Counted from the first letter of the stretch, positions 1 through 9,417 are shown. The stretch: 64,000 nt of DNA from Chitinophagales bacterium (GCA_015654695.1 JAATGJ010000068.1:29730-93729), one strand, 5' to 3'. Notes: generated by a model not told the origin, from the letters alone. Translations and numbers: made by a program.

Positions 1-269
1 CCTGCCTTTAAATATTCTTCTGCTTGTTGAAGGTTTTTAATAGTTCCTATTCCCATCAGCAAACCGGGCATTTCAGCATTTCTTACCTGCACCAGTTTTG
101 TGAAATTTTTCAGCGCCGCTTCTCCGCGGTTGGTATATTCAATCGCCTTTACACCAGCTTTATAAACTGCCTGCAATACTTCTACACTAACTGTTTCGTC
201 TGCATTAAAATACAAAGGCAGCATCCCCTGCTGTATGATCGCATCTGTTACCTGCTTGCTCGGACTCAT
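1..269 (-). CDS. eda: KDPG/KHG aldolase, N-terminal part (cut by window edge)
   Basis: The visible part is the first ~89 residues of a class I aldolase that splits 2-dehydro-3-deoxy-6-phosphogluconate into pyruvate and glyceraldehyde-3-phosphate; the lysine-bearing C-terminal half lies beyond the window. Reading the minus strand from an ATG at 267-269 gives family landmarks in order: GMLPLYF, VYKAGVKAIEYTNRG (the IEYTNRG stretch matches the position of the family's active-site glutamate) and MGIGTIKN. It is the last visible gene of the uronate operon and follows the YhcH-family gene by 3 bp. Within this pathway it performs the final cleavage. The call is based on sequence motifs and on the adjacent kdgK; whether it also accepts 4-hydroxy-2-oxoglutarate cannot be told. 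Confidence 0.85.
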   Translation of the reverse strand, partial: MSPSKQVTDAIIQQGMLPLYFNADETVSVEVLQAVYKAGVKAIEYTNRGEAALKNFTKLVQVRNAEMPGLLMGIGTIKNLQQAEEYLKA

Positions 270-272
270 GTT

Positions 273-725
273 TCAAATTTTTACTTTTATGACTAATTTT
301 TTTATTTCAGCATCCCCTATCATGGGAGCATGAACGTCTCCAGGAAAGAAAATAGCGAACTGACCGTCGGTTAATTGAAAATACATATCCGGCTGCTCAT
401 GATACAACTGAACGTCTTTATCAGGATTATATCCACCATTCGGTAGTACACATTTTTCTCCTGGCTTCCAGCCGATCTGCTCTGCGCCTTTAATACAAAG
501 TTGTATGTCAATATGTTTGTCGTGGCATTCGAACTTAGCGACAGATTCAGCAGCGCTCATTCCTTTTTTACTGGAAAAGATAGCTTTTAAATTGTCGCCA
601 TCTATTTCATACTTGCCCATCTCAATATTATTCAGATCTGTTTGTTGAATATATTCAAAGGCTTTAGCAAATAAAGGATGAACACTGAAGTATTTCGACG
701 CATTTTTAATTGTATCTATTATCAT
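273..725 (-). CDS. YhcH/YjgK/YiaL family (DUF386) cupin-like protein
   Basis: A 150-residue cytoplasmic protein with the length and cupin-like pattern of the YhcH/YjgK/YiaL (DUF386) family. Recognisable stretches are KYFSVHPLFAKAFEYI near the start, FECHDKHIDIQLCIKGAEQIGW in the middle, and FAIFFPGDVHAPMIG followed by KKLVIKVKI at the end. Members often accompany sugar-acid or sialic-acid catabolic genes and are thought to act on sugar anomers or related intermediates, but the exact reaction is not settled. Here it sits between kdgK and eda in a galacturonate operon, so a supporting role in handling a uronate or keto-deoxy sugar is a reasonable inference. No signal peptide is seen. The family call is firm; the substrate is unknown. 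Confidence 0.8.
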   Translation of the reverse strand: MIIDTIKNASKYFSVHPLFAKAFEYIQQTDLNNIEMGKYEIDGDNLKAIFSSKKGMSAAESVAKFECHDKHIDIQLCIKGAEQIGWKPGEKCVLPNGGYNPDKDVQLYHEQPDMYFQLTDGQFAIFFPGDVHAPMIGDAEIKKLVIKVKI

Positions 726-738
726 GTTTTATTTTTTT

Positions 739-778
739 TGACGCAACGGCGCAAAGACGCAACGAAACTTCGAACAGG
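739..778. repeat. Short word repeat (GACGCAACG family) between kdgK and the YhcH gene
   Basis: The spacer contains the word GACGCAACG twice, separated by a GCGCAAA link. A related sequence (CTTTGCGACCTGGCGGGAAACG) lies at about 59600. Such word repeats are common in intergenic DNA of Bacteroidota; no function is implied. Confidence 0.45.
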
Positions 779-908
779 CTCAATAGCGATATGCAGTACA
801 AAGGTGCGACGCAAGGGACGATGATAGTAGTACTAAAGCTGGTGTCCCACTTATTGAACTCATTTCTTTTAAAGAACCCAACTAAAATAAAAGTATCTCC
901 GACCTAAG

Positions 909-923
909 TTCCCCTTTAGGGGA
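909..923. repeat. Palindrome TTCCCCTTTAGGGGA downstream of kdgK
   Basis: A near-perfect short palindrome sits 9 bp beyond the kdgK stop codon. The same CCCCTTTAGGGG word recurs between rpsB and tsf, and related forms lie inside coding genes of this window. It may form a small RNA hairpin after kdgK, but there is no clear T-tract, so it is listed as a dispersed repeat rather than a terminator. Confidence 0.5.
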
Positions 924-931
924 CAGGGGTT

Positions 932-1957
932 CTATCTCTGCACCCTTCCGCTTCCATCACCTTTTACCAGTTCTTTCACTTCACTTAATGTCGCATGATT
1001 CAGGTCACCGGGTATAGTATGTTTTATAGCAGATGCGGCTACACCAAACTCAGCGGCATCCGGCATAGGCATACCTGTAACCAGTCCGTAAATAAAACCG
1101 CTGGCGAATGAATCGCCACTGCCTACACGGTCAACGATACGAACATTATACTGTTTGGTATGATAAAAATCCGTGCCATCATATACCAATGCGCTCCAGC
1201 CATTATCACTGGCGCTATGGCTTTCTCTCAACGATGAAGCAATGTATTTAAACCCGAATTTCGCTTTCATTTGTTTGAATACATCTTTGAACCCTTCAAG
1301 ATTCAGTTCTCCTTTGGTTACATCTGTATCTTTTGCTTTGAAACCAAGCGTAGTGTCCGCATCTTCTTCATTGCCGATACAAACGTCCACATACTTACAC
1401 AACTTAGTCATCACTTCTCTCGCTTTTTCTTTGGTCCAGAGTTTTTTACGGTAGTTGAGGTCAATGCTCGTAGTGATCCCTTTTGCTTTGGCTGCTTTTA
1501 AAGCCGCTTCCGTCAATGCTGCTGCTTTATCACTCAATGCAGGTGTGATACCTGTTGTATGAAACCAGCTTGCACCTTCCAGTATTTTATCAAAGTCAAA
1601 TTCTGAAACATCAACATCGGCAATAGATGCGCCCGCCCTGTCATACACTACCTGTGATGCCCTCATGGATGCGCCTGTTTCAAGGAAATATATCCCTAAC
1701 CTGTCACCGCCCCTTACTATATATTGTGTGTTCACACCATAACGGCGCAAATGATTAATGGCAGACTGGCCGATAGGATTATCAGGCACTTTGGTCACAA
1801 AAGTTCCGTTCAAACCATAATTGCACAATGCAGCAGCTACATTGGCTTCCCCGCCTCCATAGGTAACATCGAAAGTATCGGCCTGTACAAAACGCTTAAA
1901 ATCGGGGGTTGATAAACGAAGCATTATTTCTCCGAGGGTTACAACTTTTTCAGACAT
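932..1957 (-). CDS. kdgK: 2-dehydro-3-deoxygluconokinase (PfkB/ribokinase family)
   Basis: A 341-residue cytoplasmic sugar kinase that phosphorylates KDG to KDPG with ATP. The N-terminus (VVTLGEIMLRLSTP, then GGGEANVAAALCNYG) is the PfkB substrate-binding region. The PfkB signature DRVGSGDSFASG lies near residue 280, with the likely catalytic base at about D282. Length and the N-terminal pattern fit KDG kinases rather than fructokinases. It lies between uxaC and the YhcH/eda pair and supplies the substrate for the aldolase, which strongly supports the KDG assignment. A 108 bp spacer separates it from uxaC and a repeat-bearing spacer of about 200 bp from the YhcH gene. Confidence 0.88.
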   Translation of the reverse strand: MSEKVVTLGEIMLRLSTPDFKRFVQADTFDVTYGGGEANVAAALCNYGLNGTFVTKVPDNPIGQSAINHLRRYGVNTQYIVRGGDRLGIYFLETGASMRASQVVYDRAGASIADVDVSEFDFDKILEGASWFHTTGITPALSDKAAALTEAALKAAKAKGITTSIDLNYRKKLWTKEKAREVMTKLCKYVDVCIGNEEDADTTLGFKAKDTDVTKGELNLEGFKDVFKQMKAKFGFKYIASSLRESHSASDNGWSALVYDGTDFYHTKQYNVRIVDRVGSGDSFASGFIYGLVTGMPMPDAAEFGVAASAIKHTIPGDLNHATLSEVKELVKGDGSGRVQR

Positions 1958-2064
1958 TTTTTCCTGGTTTTATATTTTATGTTATCGAACAGTTGAAAGA
2001 TAAAAATAATAATGATACTATCTGCCGGAATTTAGTGCATAGTTGTTGGAGAAATTCATTTACC

Positions 2065-3507
2065 CTATACAATTACCTTTTTAAATGTCGCAGGTTTGTT
2101 ATCTAATTGCCAGCCGAAATAATTTTTTGCATTATTAAAACAAATATCCTGTATCACTTTGCCTACCCAGTTGGTATCGTTGGGTAATTCACCATTCTCT
2201 ATCTCATCACCAAAAAGATCACAGAGTATTCTCCTGAAGTATTCATGACGGGGAAAAGAAAGAAAACTTCTTGAATCGGTGAGCATGCCAATGAAGCGGC
2301 TCAGCAATCCCATATTGGACAGGGTATTGATCTGTTTGGTCATTCCGTCTTTCTGGTCAAGGAACCACCAGGATGAACCCCATTGTATTTTACCTGCTGA
2401 TGATCCGTCATTGAAATTGCCGACCATGGTTGCCATCAGTTCATTATCGGCGGGATTCAGATTATATAAAATTGTTTTGGCCAGCTTATTATTACTATCC
2501 AGCTTATCTAAAAATTTCGACAGTCCTCTTGCCTGCGAAAAATCGCCGATAGAATCCCAGCCGGTATCAGGTCCGATCGTTTGCAGCATCCTTGAATTAT
2601 TGCTCCGCAGCGCACCAAGGTGGAATTGCTGCACCCATCCCTTTTCCCAATCCCATTCCGCAAAATGGATCAGCATGGCTGACCTGAATTTCCGTTGCTC
2701 CGCGTCACTGAGGTTCTTTCCTCCCTGCACTTTATTGAAAATGGTATCAATCTCAGCACCGGTGAAATCGTCGGCATAAATTTCTTCCAGCCCGTGATCA
2801 GATACGTTACAACCCATTGCGGCAAAGAAATCATGGCGGTTCTGCAAAGCAGACAGGAAATCGTCAAATGATGAAATAGCAATATTGGTTATTGCTTCCA
2901 GCTTTTTTATATAGTCAAGAAACTTCACCGGGTCGCTTACATTCATCGCATTGTCGGGGCGGAAAGCCGGTAGTATCGGCGTTTCAAACGCATCATCTTT
3001 TATCTTCTGATGATATTCCAATGAATCAACCGGATCATCAGTAGTGCAAACCATCTTTACATTCATCTTTCGCAAAAGGTTACGAACAGAAAATTCTTTT
3101 GCCTGCAATTTGGCTGTACACTCCTCATAAATTTTTTTGGCTGTATCCGCATTCAATATATTCTGTACGTCAAAATAGCGCTGTAGTTCCAGGTGCGTCC
3201 AGTGGTATAATGGATTTCTTAATGTATAAGGAACTGTTTCGGCCCATTTTTGAAATTTTTCCCAGTCGCTTTTATTACCGGTGCAATAACTTTCATCCAC
3301 CCCGTTGGTACGCATAGCCCTCCATTTATAATGATCACCATACAACCACACCTGTGCCAGGTTTTTGAACTGCATATCTTCTGCTATCTGCTGTGGTGGC
3401 AGGTGACAATGATAGTCCAGGATGGGCATGTCTTTAGCAAACTCATGATAAAGACGCTGCGCTGTCTTTGTTTTCAGTAAAAAATTTTCGTCTAAAAATG
3501 GTTTCAT
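2065..3507 (-). CDS. uxaC: Glucuronate/galacturonate isomerase
   Basis: A 480-residue enzyme that interconverts D-galacturonate and D-tagaturonate (and D-glucuronate and D-fructuronate), the first intracellular step of uronate breakdown. It matches UxaC over its whole length: MKPFLDENFLLKTKTAQRLYHEFA, the metal-binding HxH of the amidohydrolase fold at H33 and H35 (DYHCHLPPQQIAED), and TDDPVDSLEYHQKI, a conserved strand. The C-terminus contains LTDSRSFLSFPRHEYFRRILC, typical of the family. Located downstream of uxaA by about 90 bp, it is the entry step of the operon. The choice of galacturonate as main substrate rests on the accompanying UxaB and UxaA and the GH105 gene. Confidence 0.93.
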   Translation of the reverse strand: MKPFLDENFLLKTKTAQRLYHEFAKDMPILDYHCHLPPQQIAEDMQFKNLAQVWLYGDHYKWRAMRTNGVDESYCTGNKSDWEKFQKWAETVPYTLRNPLYHWTHLELQRYFDVQNILNADTAKKIYEECTAKLQAKEFSVRNLLRKMNVKMVCTTDDPVDSLEYHQKIKDDAFETPILPAFRPDNAMNVSDPVKFLDYIKKLEAITNIAISSFDDFLSALQNRHDFFAAMGCNVSDHGLEEIYADDFTGAEIDTIFNKVQGGKNLSDAEQRKFRSAMLIHFAEWDWEKGWVQQFHLGALRSNNSRMLQTIGPDTGWDSIGDFSQARGLSKFLDKLDSNNKLAKTILYNLNPADNELMATMVGNFNDGSSAGKIQWGSSWWFLDQKDGMTKQINTLSNMGLLSRFIGMLTDSRSFLSFPRHEYFRRILCDLFGDEIENGELPNDTNWVGKVIQDICFNNAKNYFGWQLDNKPATFKKVIV

Positions 3508-3598
3508 ACTACTGCTTTAAAATAAATGATAGTGCCAGCTTCGGGCTAAGTCCTTATTTTCTACCCGGTTTTCATCGGGTCGAAAGACAGGGGGGTTT

Positions 3599-5242
3599 TT
3601 ACAACGACACTCCCCGTTTCCATGGAATAAAATCATCCTGGTTCAGCAATACCGCTTTAGGTATCACTTCACCACTTGCCGCTTTGATACAGTATTCCAA
3701 TATCTCTTCCCCCATTTGTTCTATTGTCTTTTCGCCATCTATGATCGGGCCGGTATTAATATCAATGATATCGCCCATTTTTTTTGTCAATGCTGAATTG
3801 GTAGCTACTTTGATAGTGGGGCAAACAGGATTACCTGTTGGTGTTCCCAGCCCGGTCGTAAATAATATTAATGTAGCTCCGCTGGCCGCCTTTCCTGTTG
3901 TCGCCTCTACGTCATTGCCTGGTGTGCATACTAAACTTAAGCCGGGTTTTACTGCAGGTTCTGTATAATCCAATACATCTTCCACGGGTGATGTGCCGCC
4001 TTTCTTTGCCGCACCTGTACTTTTTATAGCGTCTGTTATTAATCCGTCTTTAATATTACCCGGCGACGGGTTCATGTAAAAACCTGAACCGACTTTATCA
4101 GCCGCATCGCTGTAGCTACCCATTAATTGAATAAATTTTTTTGCCGCCGCTTCATTTCTTGTTCTGTCTATCAGGTCCTGTTCTGCTCCGCATAGTTCAG
4201 GAAATTCCGCCAACAAAATTTTGCCGCCCAACGCCACCAGCAGGTCAGAACAATAACCCACCGCGGGATTAGCGGATATGCCACTGAAGCCGTCACTGCC
4301 TCCGCATTTCACACCGATCGTTAATTTATCCAAAGCCGCAGGCGTTCTTCCCAACTTATTTATTTCAATTAATCCAATAAAAGTTTTGCGTATGGCTTCA
4401 GTGATCAATTGTTCTTCACTTTGCGATTGCTGTTGTTCAAAAACATATAATGGTTTATCAAAACCGGGGTTGCGTTGTTTTATTTCATCCAGCAGTTGCT
4501 TTGTTTGCAGGTTTTGGCAACCCAAACTCAGAATAGTTACTCCGGCCACATTGGGATGATCCGCATAAGCCGCTAATAATTTTCCCAGTATAGCCGCATC
4601 CTGTCTTGTGCCCCCGCAGCCACCCTGGTGATTTAAAAACTTTATACCGTCCACATTTTTAAAAACACGGTTAGTATGTATCGTTGCTTCTTTTACATCC
4701 AGGTCAGCAGTGGCTACATCAGCACCGCTTTTATACAACTCCAGTAAATGATGCGTCTTTTGTTTATACTTATCCGTCACCGCATATCCCAATTCATTAT
4801 GTAATGCTTCGCGGATCACATCGAGGTTACGGTTTTCACAAAAAACAGTTGGCATAAATAACCAGTAATTGGCCGTACCCACTCTTCCATCCTTTCTATG
4901 ATAACCGTTAAATGTCTTCCCTTTGAATTTTGATACATCAGGTGCATGCCATTGATAATGAAAGGGCCTGTACTCATAGGGATCCGCCGCATGTTTTGTA
5001 TTGCCGGTTGTCATTAATGCCCCGGCCTGAACAGGATTTTGCATTTTACCCACCAACACTCCATACATGATCACTTTATCACCGGCATTCATATCCTTTG
5101 TAAAGAATTTATGTTTCGCGGAAATTTTTTCCTGTATCATATATTCCTCCCTGTTATATGATACAGTTTCTCCTTTGGCAAGATCTCTTAGCGCCACCAG
5201 CACATTATCTTTCGGATGTACCTTTAAAACGATTTGCTTCAT
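3599..5242 (-). CDS. uxaA: Altronate dehydratase
   Basis: A 547-residue enzyme that dehydrates D-altronate to 2-dehydro-3-deoxygluconate, normally with a metal. The N-terminal ~90 residues form the SAF/UxaA_N domain (VLKVHPKDNVLVALRDLAKGETV). The large C-terminal domain carries NHQGGCGGTRQDA, LSLGCQNLQ, VKCGGSDGFSG and ENRNLDVI, as expected for the UxaA/GarD family. Length is slightly above the Escherichia coli enzyme (about 495 residues). The start ATG lies 1 bp beyond the uxaB stop codon, so the two genes are probably translated together. It converts the UxaB product and feeds kdgK. Confidence 0.93.
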   Translation of the reverse strand: MKQIVLKVHPKDNVLVALRDLAKGETVSYNREEYMIQEKISAKHKFFTKDMNAGDKVIMYGVLVGKMQNPVQAGALMTTGNTKHAADPYEYRPFHYQWHAPDVSKFKGKTFNGYHRKDGRVGTANYWLFMPTVFCENRNLDVIREALHNELGYAVTDKYKQKTHHLLELYKSGADVATADLDVKEATIHTNRVFKNVDGIKFLNHQGGCGGTRQDAAILGKLLAAYADHPNVAGVTILSLGCQNLQTKQLLDEIKQRNPGFDKPLYVFEQQQSQSEEQLITEAIRKTFIGLIEINKLGRTPAALDKLTIGVKCGGSDGFSGISANPAVGYCSDLLVALGGKILLAEFPELCGAEQDLIDRTRNEAAAKKFIQLMGSYSDAADKVGSGFYMNPSPGNIKDGLITDAIKSTGAAKKGGTSPVEDVLDYTEPAVKPGLSLVCTPGNDVEATTGKAASGATLILFTTGLGTPTGNPVCPTIKVATNSALTKKMGDIIDINTGPIIDGEKTIEQMGEEILEYCIKAASGEVIPKAVLLNQDDFIPWKRGVSL

Positions 5243-5243
5243 C

Positions 5244-6764
5244 TCAGGCTACTGCTTTTATTTGTTTGGCAAAAATGGCCGCCACCCCCTGCTTTTCTAA
5301 TAATTGTAAATTTTCTTTTACCGCTGCGGCAAAACCTTTCAATTCCAAAAGATCAGCCCCCCACAGCTTTTTATCTGACAGGATATCTTGGACAAAGTTA
5401 TCTATATTACCCTTAGCCCATTTATCAGCAAACCAGGATGCCATCTCATCCTGTATCGCATACTTCTTCCCGTTAGCTTCTCCATAATATACATTATTAG
5501 GGCCTGCTTTACACTTCATAAATAAAAGACAGGCGGCAAAACCCAGGGCCATATTTTCCGGAACAGTATCTGTTTTACTGTAATGCTTCAGCAATAAAGG
5601 GATATTTCTCAGCTTCATCTTAGAAGTATAGTTCATGGTAATGCTGATCCATTTATGGTCTAAAGAAGGATTACGGAAACGGTCTGTTACCTGGTTGGCG
5701 AAAACGCAGGCTTCATTATAGGTGATAGTTTCACCATCCAGCGCCGCCGCTATCTCCAGCATCATCAGCCTGCGGACATACGATGAAATATCTGCATCAC
5801 TCATCGCTTCTCTCACCGTTTCAAAACCGGCGAGGAAAGCAAGACCGCAGGTGAATGTATGCGTGCCATTCAGTAAACGTAATTTCAACTCCCGGAATTT
5901 TTCAATACCAGGAGTGATCACCACCCCTTCATCTGTCCTGCTGAAAGAAAGCGTTTCTTTTACTTTTTCACTGCCTGATTCAATCGCCCAGAATCGAAAA
6001 GCTTCCGCCATGATCATCAGTTCGTCAGTATAACCAAACTTTTGTTCAGCTGCTTTTCTTTCAGCATCCGGCAATTTTCCCGGCACTATGCGATCCACCA
6101 ATGAATTACAGAAATGATTGGCCGATTGCAGCCATTGAATAAACTTTTCTTCAAGCTTATTTTTTACAGCCAGTTCCAGAACGATGGAACGGAGCTTCGT
6201 CCCATTTTCTATTATCAATTCCGTAGGGATGATCACCATACCGCTATCTTCCCTGCCATAAAAAGCTTTATGCCGTTCGTATAAAAAAGCCAGCAACTTA
6301 CCGGGAAATGATGGGGGTGGCGATAATGTAATATCATCATCTGTCAATACAATACCCATCTCTGTTGTATTGGAAATGACAATTTTCATTTCAGGGTTAT
6401 GGGCGCATGTCAATATCTCAGCCCATTGTTCTTTAGCGGAAAGCACCCGGCTGATGGAAGAATTAATGATCGCTTCTTCTGTCATCGCGCCATTCTCAAT
6501 TCCTTTTACATATAAAGTGTATAATCCATCCTGCTGATCAAATGCATCAGCACTGCCCTGCGAAGTGGATTTTACTACCACTACCCGGCCATTAAAAACA
6601 CCGTTGCGGTTAGCTTTGTCAATAAAATAATCAGGCAATCCGCGCAGCAACACACCTGTTCCGAACTGCAAAACCTTCTCAGGTAATGCAAACAATTTTT
6701 CCATGGGGATGATCAACCCTGTTTTTGGAGAAATTTCTTTTATCGTTTTTTTTGACAATTGCAT
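5244..6764 (-). CDS. uxaB: Tagaturonate reductase (altronate oxidoreductase)
   Basis: A 506-residue NAD-dependent member of the mannitol dehydrogenase superfamily, reducing D-tagaturonate to D-altronate. The N-terminal nucleotide-binding region shows VLQFGTGVLLRGLPDYFID and VVVVKSTSQG; the central part has the family's ISNTTEMGI, DRIVPG and LKLRLLNGTHT motifs (the K-x(5)-NG-H active-site region). It is slightly longer than E. coli UxaB (483). It is followed almost directly by uxaA and preceded by the GH105 gene with a 12 bp gap. The choice of UxaB over UxuB (fructuronate reductase) rests on the presence of uxaA and absence of uxuA here. Confidence 0.88.
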   Translation of the reverse strand: MQLSKKTIKEISPKTGLIIPMEKLFALPEKVLQFGTGVLLRGLPDYFIDKANRNGVFNGRVVVVKSTSQGSADAFDQQDGLYTLYVKGIENGAMTEEAIINSSISRVLSAKEQWAEILTCAHNPEMKIVISNTTEMGIVLTDDDITLSPPPSFPGKLLAFLYERHKAFYGREDSGMVIIPTELIIENGTKLRSIVLELAVKNKLEEKFIQWLQSANHFCNSLVDRIVPGKLPDAERKAAEQKFGYTDELMIMAEAFRFWAIESGSEKVKETLSFSRTDEGVVITPGIEKFRELKLRLLNGTHTFTCGLAFLAGFETVREAMSDADISSYVRRLMMLEIAAALDGETITYNEACVFANQVTDRFRNPSLDHKWISITMNYTSKMKLRNIPLLLKHYSKTDTVPENMALGFAACLLFMKCKAGPNNVYYGEANGKKYAIQDEMASWFADKWAKGNIDNFVQDILSDKKLWGADLLELKGFAAAVKENLQLLEKQGVAAIFAKQIKAVA

Positions 6765-6776
6765 CCCCGCTTATTT

Positions 6777-8684
6777 TTAATTTACTTTTTTACTTTGCAT
6801 CAATAGCCATTTCACCAGGTCTTCGGCGGCTTTATAATTCGGATACTCCGCTGGCAACTTTCTTCCGTCCAGGTATTCATTATACAACCAGGGATCGCCG
6901 GCAGCCAATACAGTTCCTTTTCCAAATTTAGCGGTAGCGATAATCACATCAGCTTCTTTTACAGCTAGTGCTTTAGCCGGAGCTTTTATATCCAATACAC
7001 TGACCTCTTTCAAATACATTTTATACGGCTCTTTAAAAACCTCTTCGTCACCGGCTATCACTGCCCCTGTTTCAAATTCATCATTTTTGACCATGTTCCT
7101 GCTTGTATTGGTAAAAGTTATTCCAAACGTATTGGCTAATTTATTGAAGTGTTCAAGGCCGCAATTAGCGCTGTCATTCGCCAGCAGCAGCAATACGCCT
7201 CCAGCTTTTACCCAATCGCTTATTGATTTTACATTTTTTTCAGAAACATAATTTGGAGCGGGATTATCCTCTACATGGTCGGGATCAACTATTATATACA
7301 CAGATGCTTTCTTCAGGTTATTGGCAGTTGGCGCCACATCCAGTGAAGAAAGCTTCGCACCATACTTATTGAATATATATCCAAGTCCGGCGAACCCGGG
7401 ATGTGACATTTCATTCCATACATAATGCCAGTAAACTGATGCCCCGGTCAAGTCCTTTCTTTTCTCACTGTTAAAATAGCGGTCAAGCATTATTGTTTTC
7501 CCCCTGCCGGTTAATTGTACCGGCATCATTTCCATTTCATTGCCGGCTAATAAAAAAGCGCCAATACCTTTTGGATCGTTCACTATTACATCTTCGCTCA
7601 TATAATAGTCAAAACTTCCATCACGATAAGGATTGCCACCGAGCCCGCTTACTTTTACCGTTCCATGCAAATTTGTTTGCCCGTTCTCTGCTTTAATAAA
7701 TTGTTTTATAATACCCGTATATCCTTTCGTAGCGATGGTGATTTTGCCGGGCATGATATATCCTTTCCGGACCCCTTTCGCAACAGCATATACAAACTGG
7801 CTGCTGGCTGAGGCTTCAAAATAATTCTTTTGTTTTCCCGGTCCTTTATAATTCAGTATATCTAACCAAAGGCCCGTCTTTGGATCCTGCACTTTGGCGA
7901 TAGCATTCACCAACCGGTTCAATATATCAATAAGGGTTTTTCTTTTAGGATGATCTTCCGGGAACCAATCCAGTGCATCCACTAATGCCGTTGCATACCA
8001 CCCCATCGCCCTTGACCAGAAAAGTGGAGATGTCCCGGTTTGTTTATTCGCCCATTGCTGCTCCCTGCTTTCATCCCAGGCATGAAAGAGCAAACCTGTT
8101 TTTGCATCCCTTGCATGTTTTTCCATCCATGTAAACTGGTTGGCCACATCATCAAACACGGCATTATCGTGCACCAGGTCTGCATATTCCGCATAAAATG
8201 GTTCAGCCATATACAATCCATCCAGCCACATTTGGTAGGGATAAATTTTCTTATGCCAGAAACCGCCTTCGTTGGTACGCGGGTGCGTCCGCAACTGCTC
8301 TCTCAATAACTTAGCCGCATTCAAGTATTTTTCTTTTTGTGTGAGACGGTATAAAAGTAAAATCAATTTGCCATTATTAATATGGTCAATATTATATTCA
8401 TCCGGTTTGTACGTCTTAATGCTTCCATCATCCTGTACAAAAAAATCCATTTGCTTCTGTATATAATTATAATATTTCACATCACCCGTATTTCTCCAAA
8501 GTCCCTCAAAGCCTTTCAGAATAACCCCCATATCATACGACCACTTTGCCTGCCTGCCGTCAAGTGCAAATGAATCTTTCCAGGTCTTCATGACCGTTTC
8601 AGCCATTTGCTGCGACAATGATTTTTGCTGCGCAGAAGCAATCATGGTGAACAAAGAAAATCCGGCTATAAGAAATTTTTTCAT
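6777..8684 (-). CDS. Secreted unsaturated rhamnogalacturonyl hydrolase (GH105) with C-terminal extra domain
   Basis: A 635-residue exported hydrolase. A signal peptide (residues 1-19, ending ASAQQ) is followed by an alpha/alpha-barrel of GH105/GH88 type over roughly residues 25-370, with SYDMGVILKGFEGLW near the start and YPYQMWLDGLYMAEPFYAEYA around residue 154, which holds the family's catalytic aspartate. GH105 enzymes remove the unsaturated galacturonyl residue left by pectate or rhamnogalacturonan lyases. Residues ~420-560 form a second domain resembling DUF4350/glutamine-amidotransferase-like folds (VYIIVDPDHVEDN, VKAGGVLLLLANDS), seen in some Bacteroidota GH105 proteins. Its role as first gene of the galacturonate operon fits: it frees the sugar the other enzymes consume. 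Confidence 0.87.
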   Translation of the reverse strand: MKKFLIAGFSLFTMIASAQQKSLSQQMAETVMKTWKDSFALDGRQAKWSYDMGVILKGFEGLWRNTGDVKYYNYIQKQMDFFVQDDGSIKTYKPDEYNIDHINNGKLILLLYRLTQKEKYLNAAKLLREQLRTHPRTNEGGFWHKKIYPYQMWLDGLYMAEPFYAEYADLVHDNAVFDDVANQFTWMEKHARDAKTGLLFHAWDESREQQWANKQTGTSPLFWSRAMGWYATALVDALDWFPEDHPKRKTLIDILNRLVNAIAKVQDPKTGLWLDILNYKGPGKQKNYFEASASSQFVYAVAKGVRKGYIMPGKITIATKGYTGIIKQFIKAENGQTNLHGTVKVSGLGGNPYRDGSFDYYMSEDVIVNDPKGIGAFLLAGNEMEMMPVQLTGRGKTIMLDRYFNSEKRKDLTGASVYWHYVWNEMSHPGFAGLGYIFNKYGAKLSSLDVAPTANNLKKASVYIIVDPDHVEDNPAPNYVSEKNVKSISDWVKAGGVLLLLANDSANCGLEHFNKLANTFGITFTNTSRNMVKNDEFETGAVIAGDEEVFKEPYKMYLKEVSVLDIKAPAKALAVKEADVIIATAKFGKGTVLAAGDPWLYNEYLDGRKLPAEYPNYKAAEDLVKWLLMQSKKVN

Positions 8685-8706
8685 TTTATTGTTTTACCAG
8701 AGCTCA

Positions 8707-8770
8707 CCCTCTTATCCCTCTCCTTGCTTCCCACTTCACTTTGTTCGTAGTCGCAATGACGGGAGAGGGA
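8707..8770. repeat. Dispersed repeat upstream of GH105 gene (CTTCACTTTGTTCG / GGGAGAGGG)
   Basis: The spacer upstream of the GH105 gene holds CCCTCTCC...TTCCCACTTCACTTTGTTCG...GGGAGAGGG. The CTTCACTTTGTTCG core also occurs at about 60113-60126, there inside a methyltransferase reading frame and again flanked by CCTCC/GGAGG-type arms. This indicates a dispersed palindromic element with a conserved centre. Confidence 0.55.
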
Positions 8771-8898
8771 CGGTGCTGCATCTCTTTAATAAACTTCATT
8801 CCTCCCACATCATCTTTAATTCTTTACTCATCACTTTCACATACTCAGCTAAATTATGAGATACTTTAAAAAACCAAATACTACTCACCGTTCACCAC

Positions 8899-9251
8899 TC
8901 ACTTTACCGTCACACTCTTATCCCTCGCTCCCAGTTTATAAACGATGTTTTCTTTCGCCCCGGAGGCATCCGTATTTTTAATACTAAAGTATTACTTCCG
9001 TCGCCGCTGACGAGTAACAATAATTCCGAAGGAACCAATACTACGCCACCGTCTTTTTTGTTGCAGGCCTCAATAGCGGCATTGATGCTGTTTATATTTA
9101 AAGCATGGCTACCAGGAACGGCGCCATGTTTTACTATACTGATCGTATCTTTTTTGAATTTCGGGGAAATGATCACCGGAAGTTTATTCCACCGGGCTAT
9201 TACATCTGAAAAAGAGAGAGCAAAGAAAAGGATGATGAAAGGTTTTTTCAT
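8899..9251 (-). pseudogene. Remnant of a GH28 polygalacturonase-type gene (internally deleted)
   Basis: The first ~80 codons encode a signal-like N-terminus and the characteristic start of secreted GH28 enzymes: TISIVKHGAVPGSHALNINSINAAIEACNKKDGGVVLVPS. GH28 proteins are normally 450-550 residues, but here the reading frame stops after 113 codons (stop at 8910). Shifting frame by one downstream of about 8990 yields IKNTDASGAKENIVYKLGA and then a stop at 8899-8901; this reads like the end of a carbohydrate-active enzyme. The simplest reading is that the middle was deleted and the ends joined out of frame. It sits directly upstream of the GH105/uronate operon, where a pectinase is expected. The identity of the C-terminal scrap is less certain than that of the N-terminal part. 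Confidence 0.65.
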
Positions 9252-9417
9252 TATGACAAATAAATCGTTAATTGAACAGCTTGTTTCTTATACAATTCTA
9301 CCCAAAACGCGGTCATTTTCAATAGTTTCGAAAGTCTTTATTTACGCAATCGTTACCAGCGCCGGGGCCGGCAAAAATGGTGCTGATTACTCTTGCATCC
9401 ATCCCGTATCAACCGGC

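Noticed and set aside
710..907. 65-codon plus-strand ORF between the YhcH gene and kdgK
   Set aside because: It consists mainly of the intergenic word repeat and lacks any protein-like pattern.
2279..2779. 166-codon plus-strand ORF within uxaC
   Set aside because: It is the mirror of a well-supported gene, with no recognisable protein pattern.
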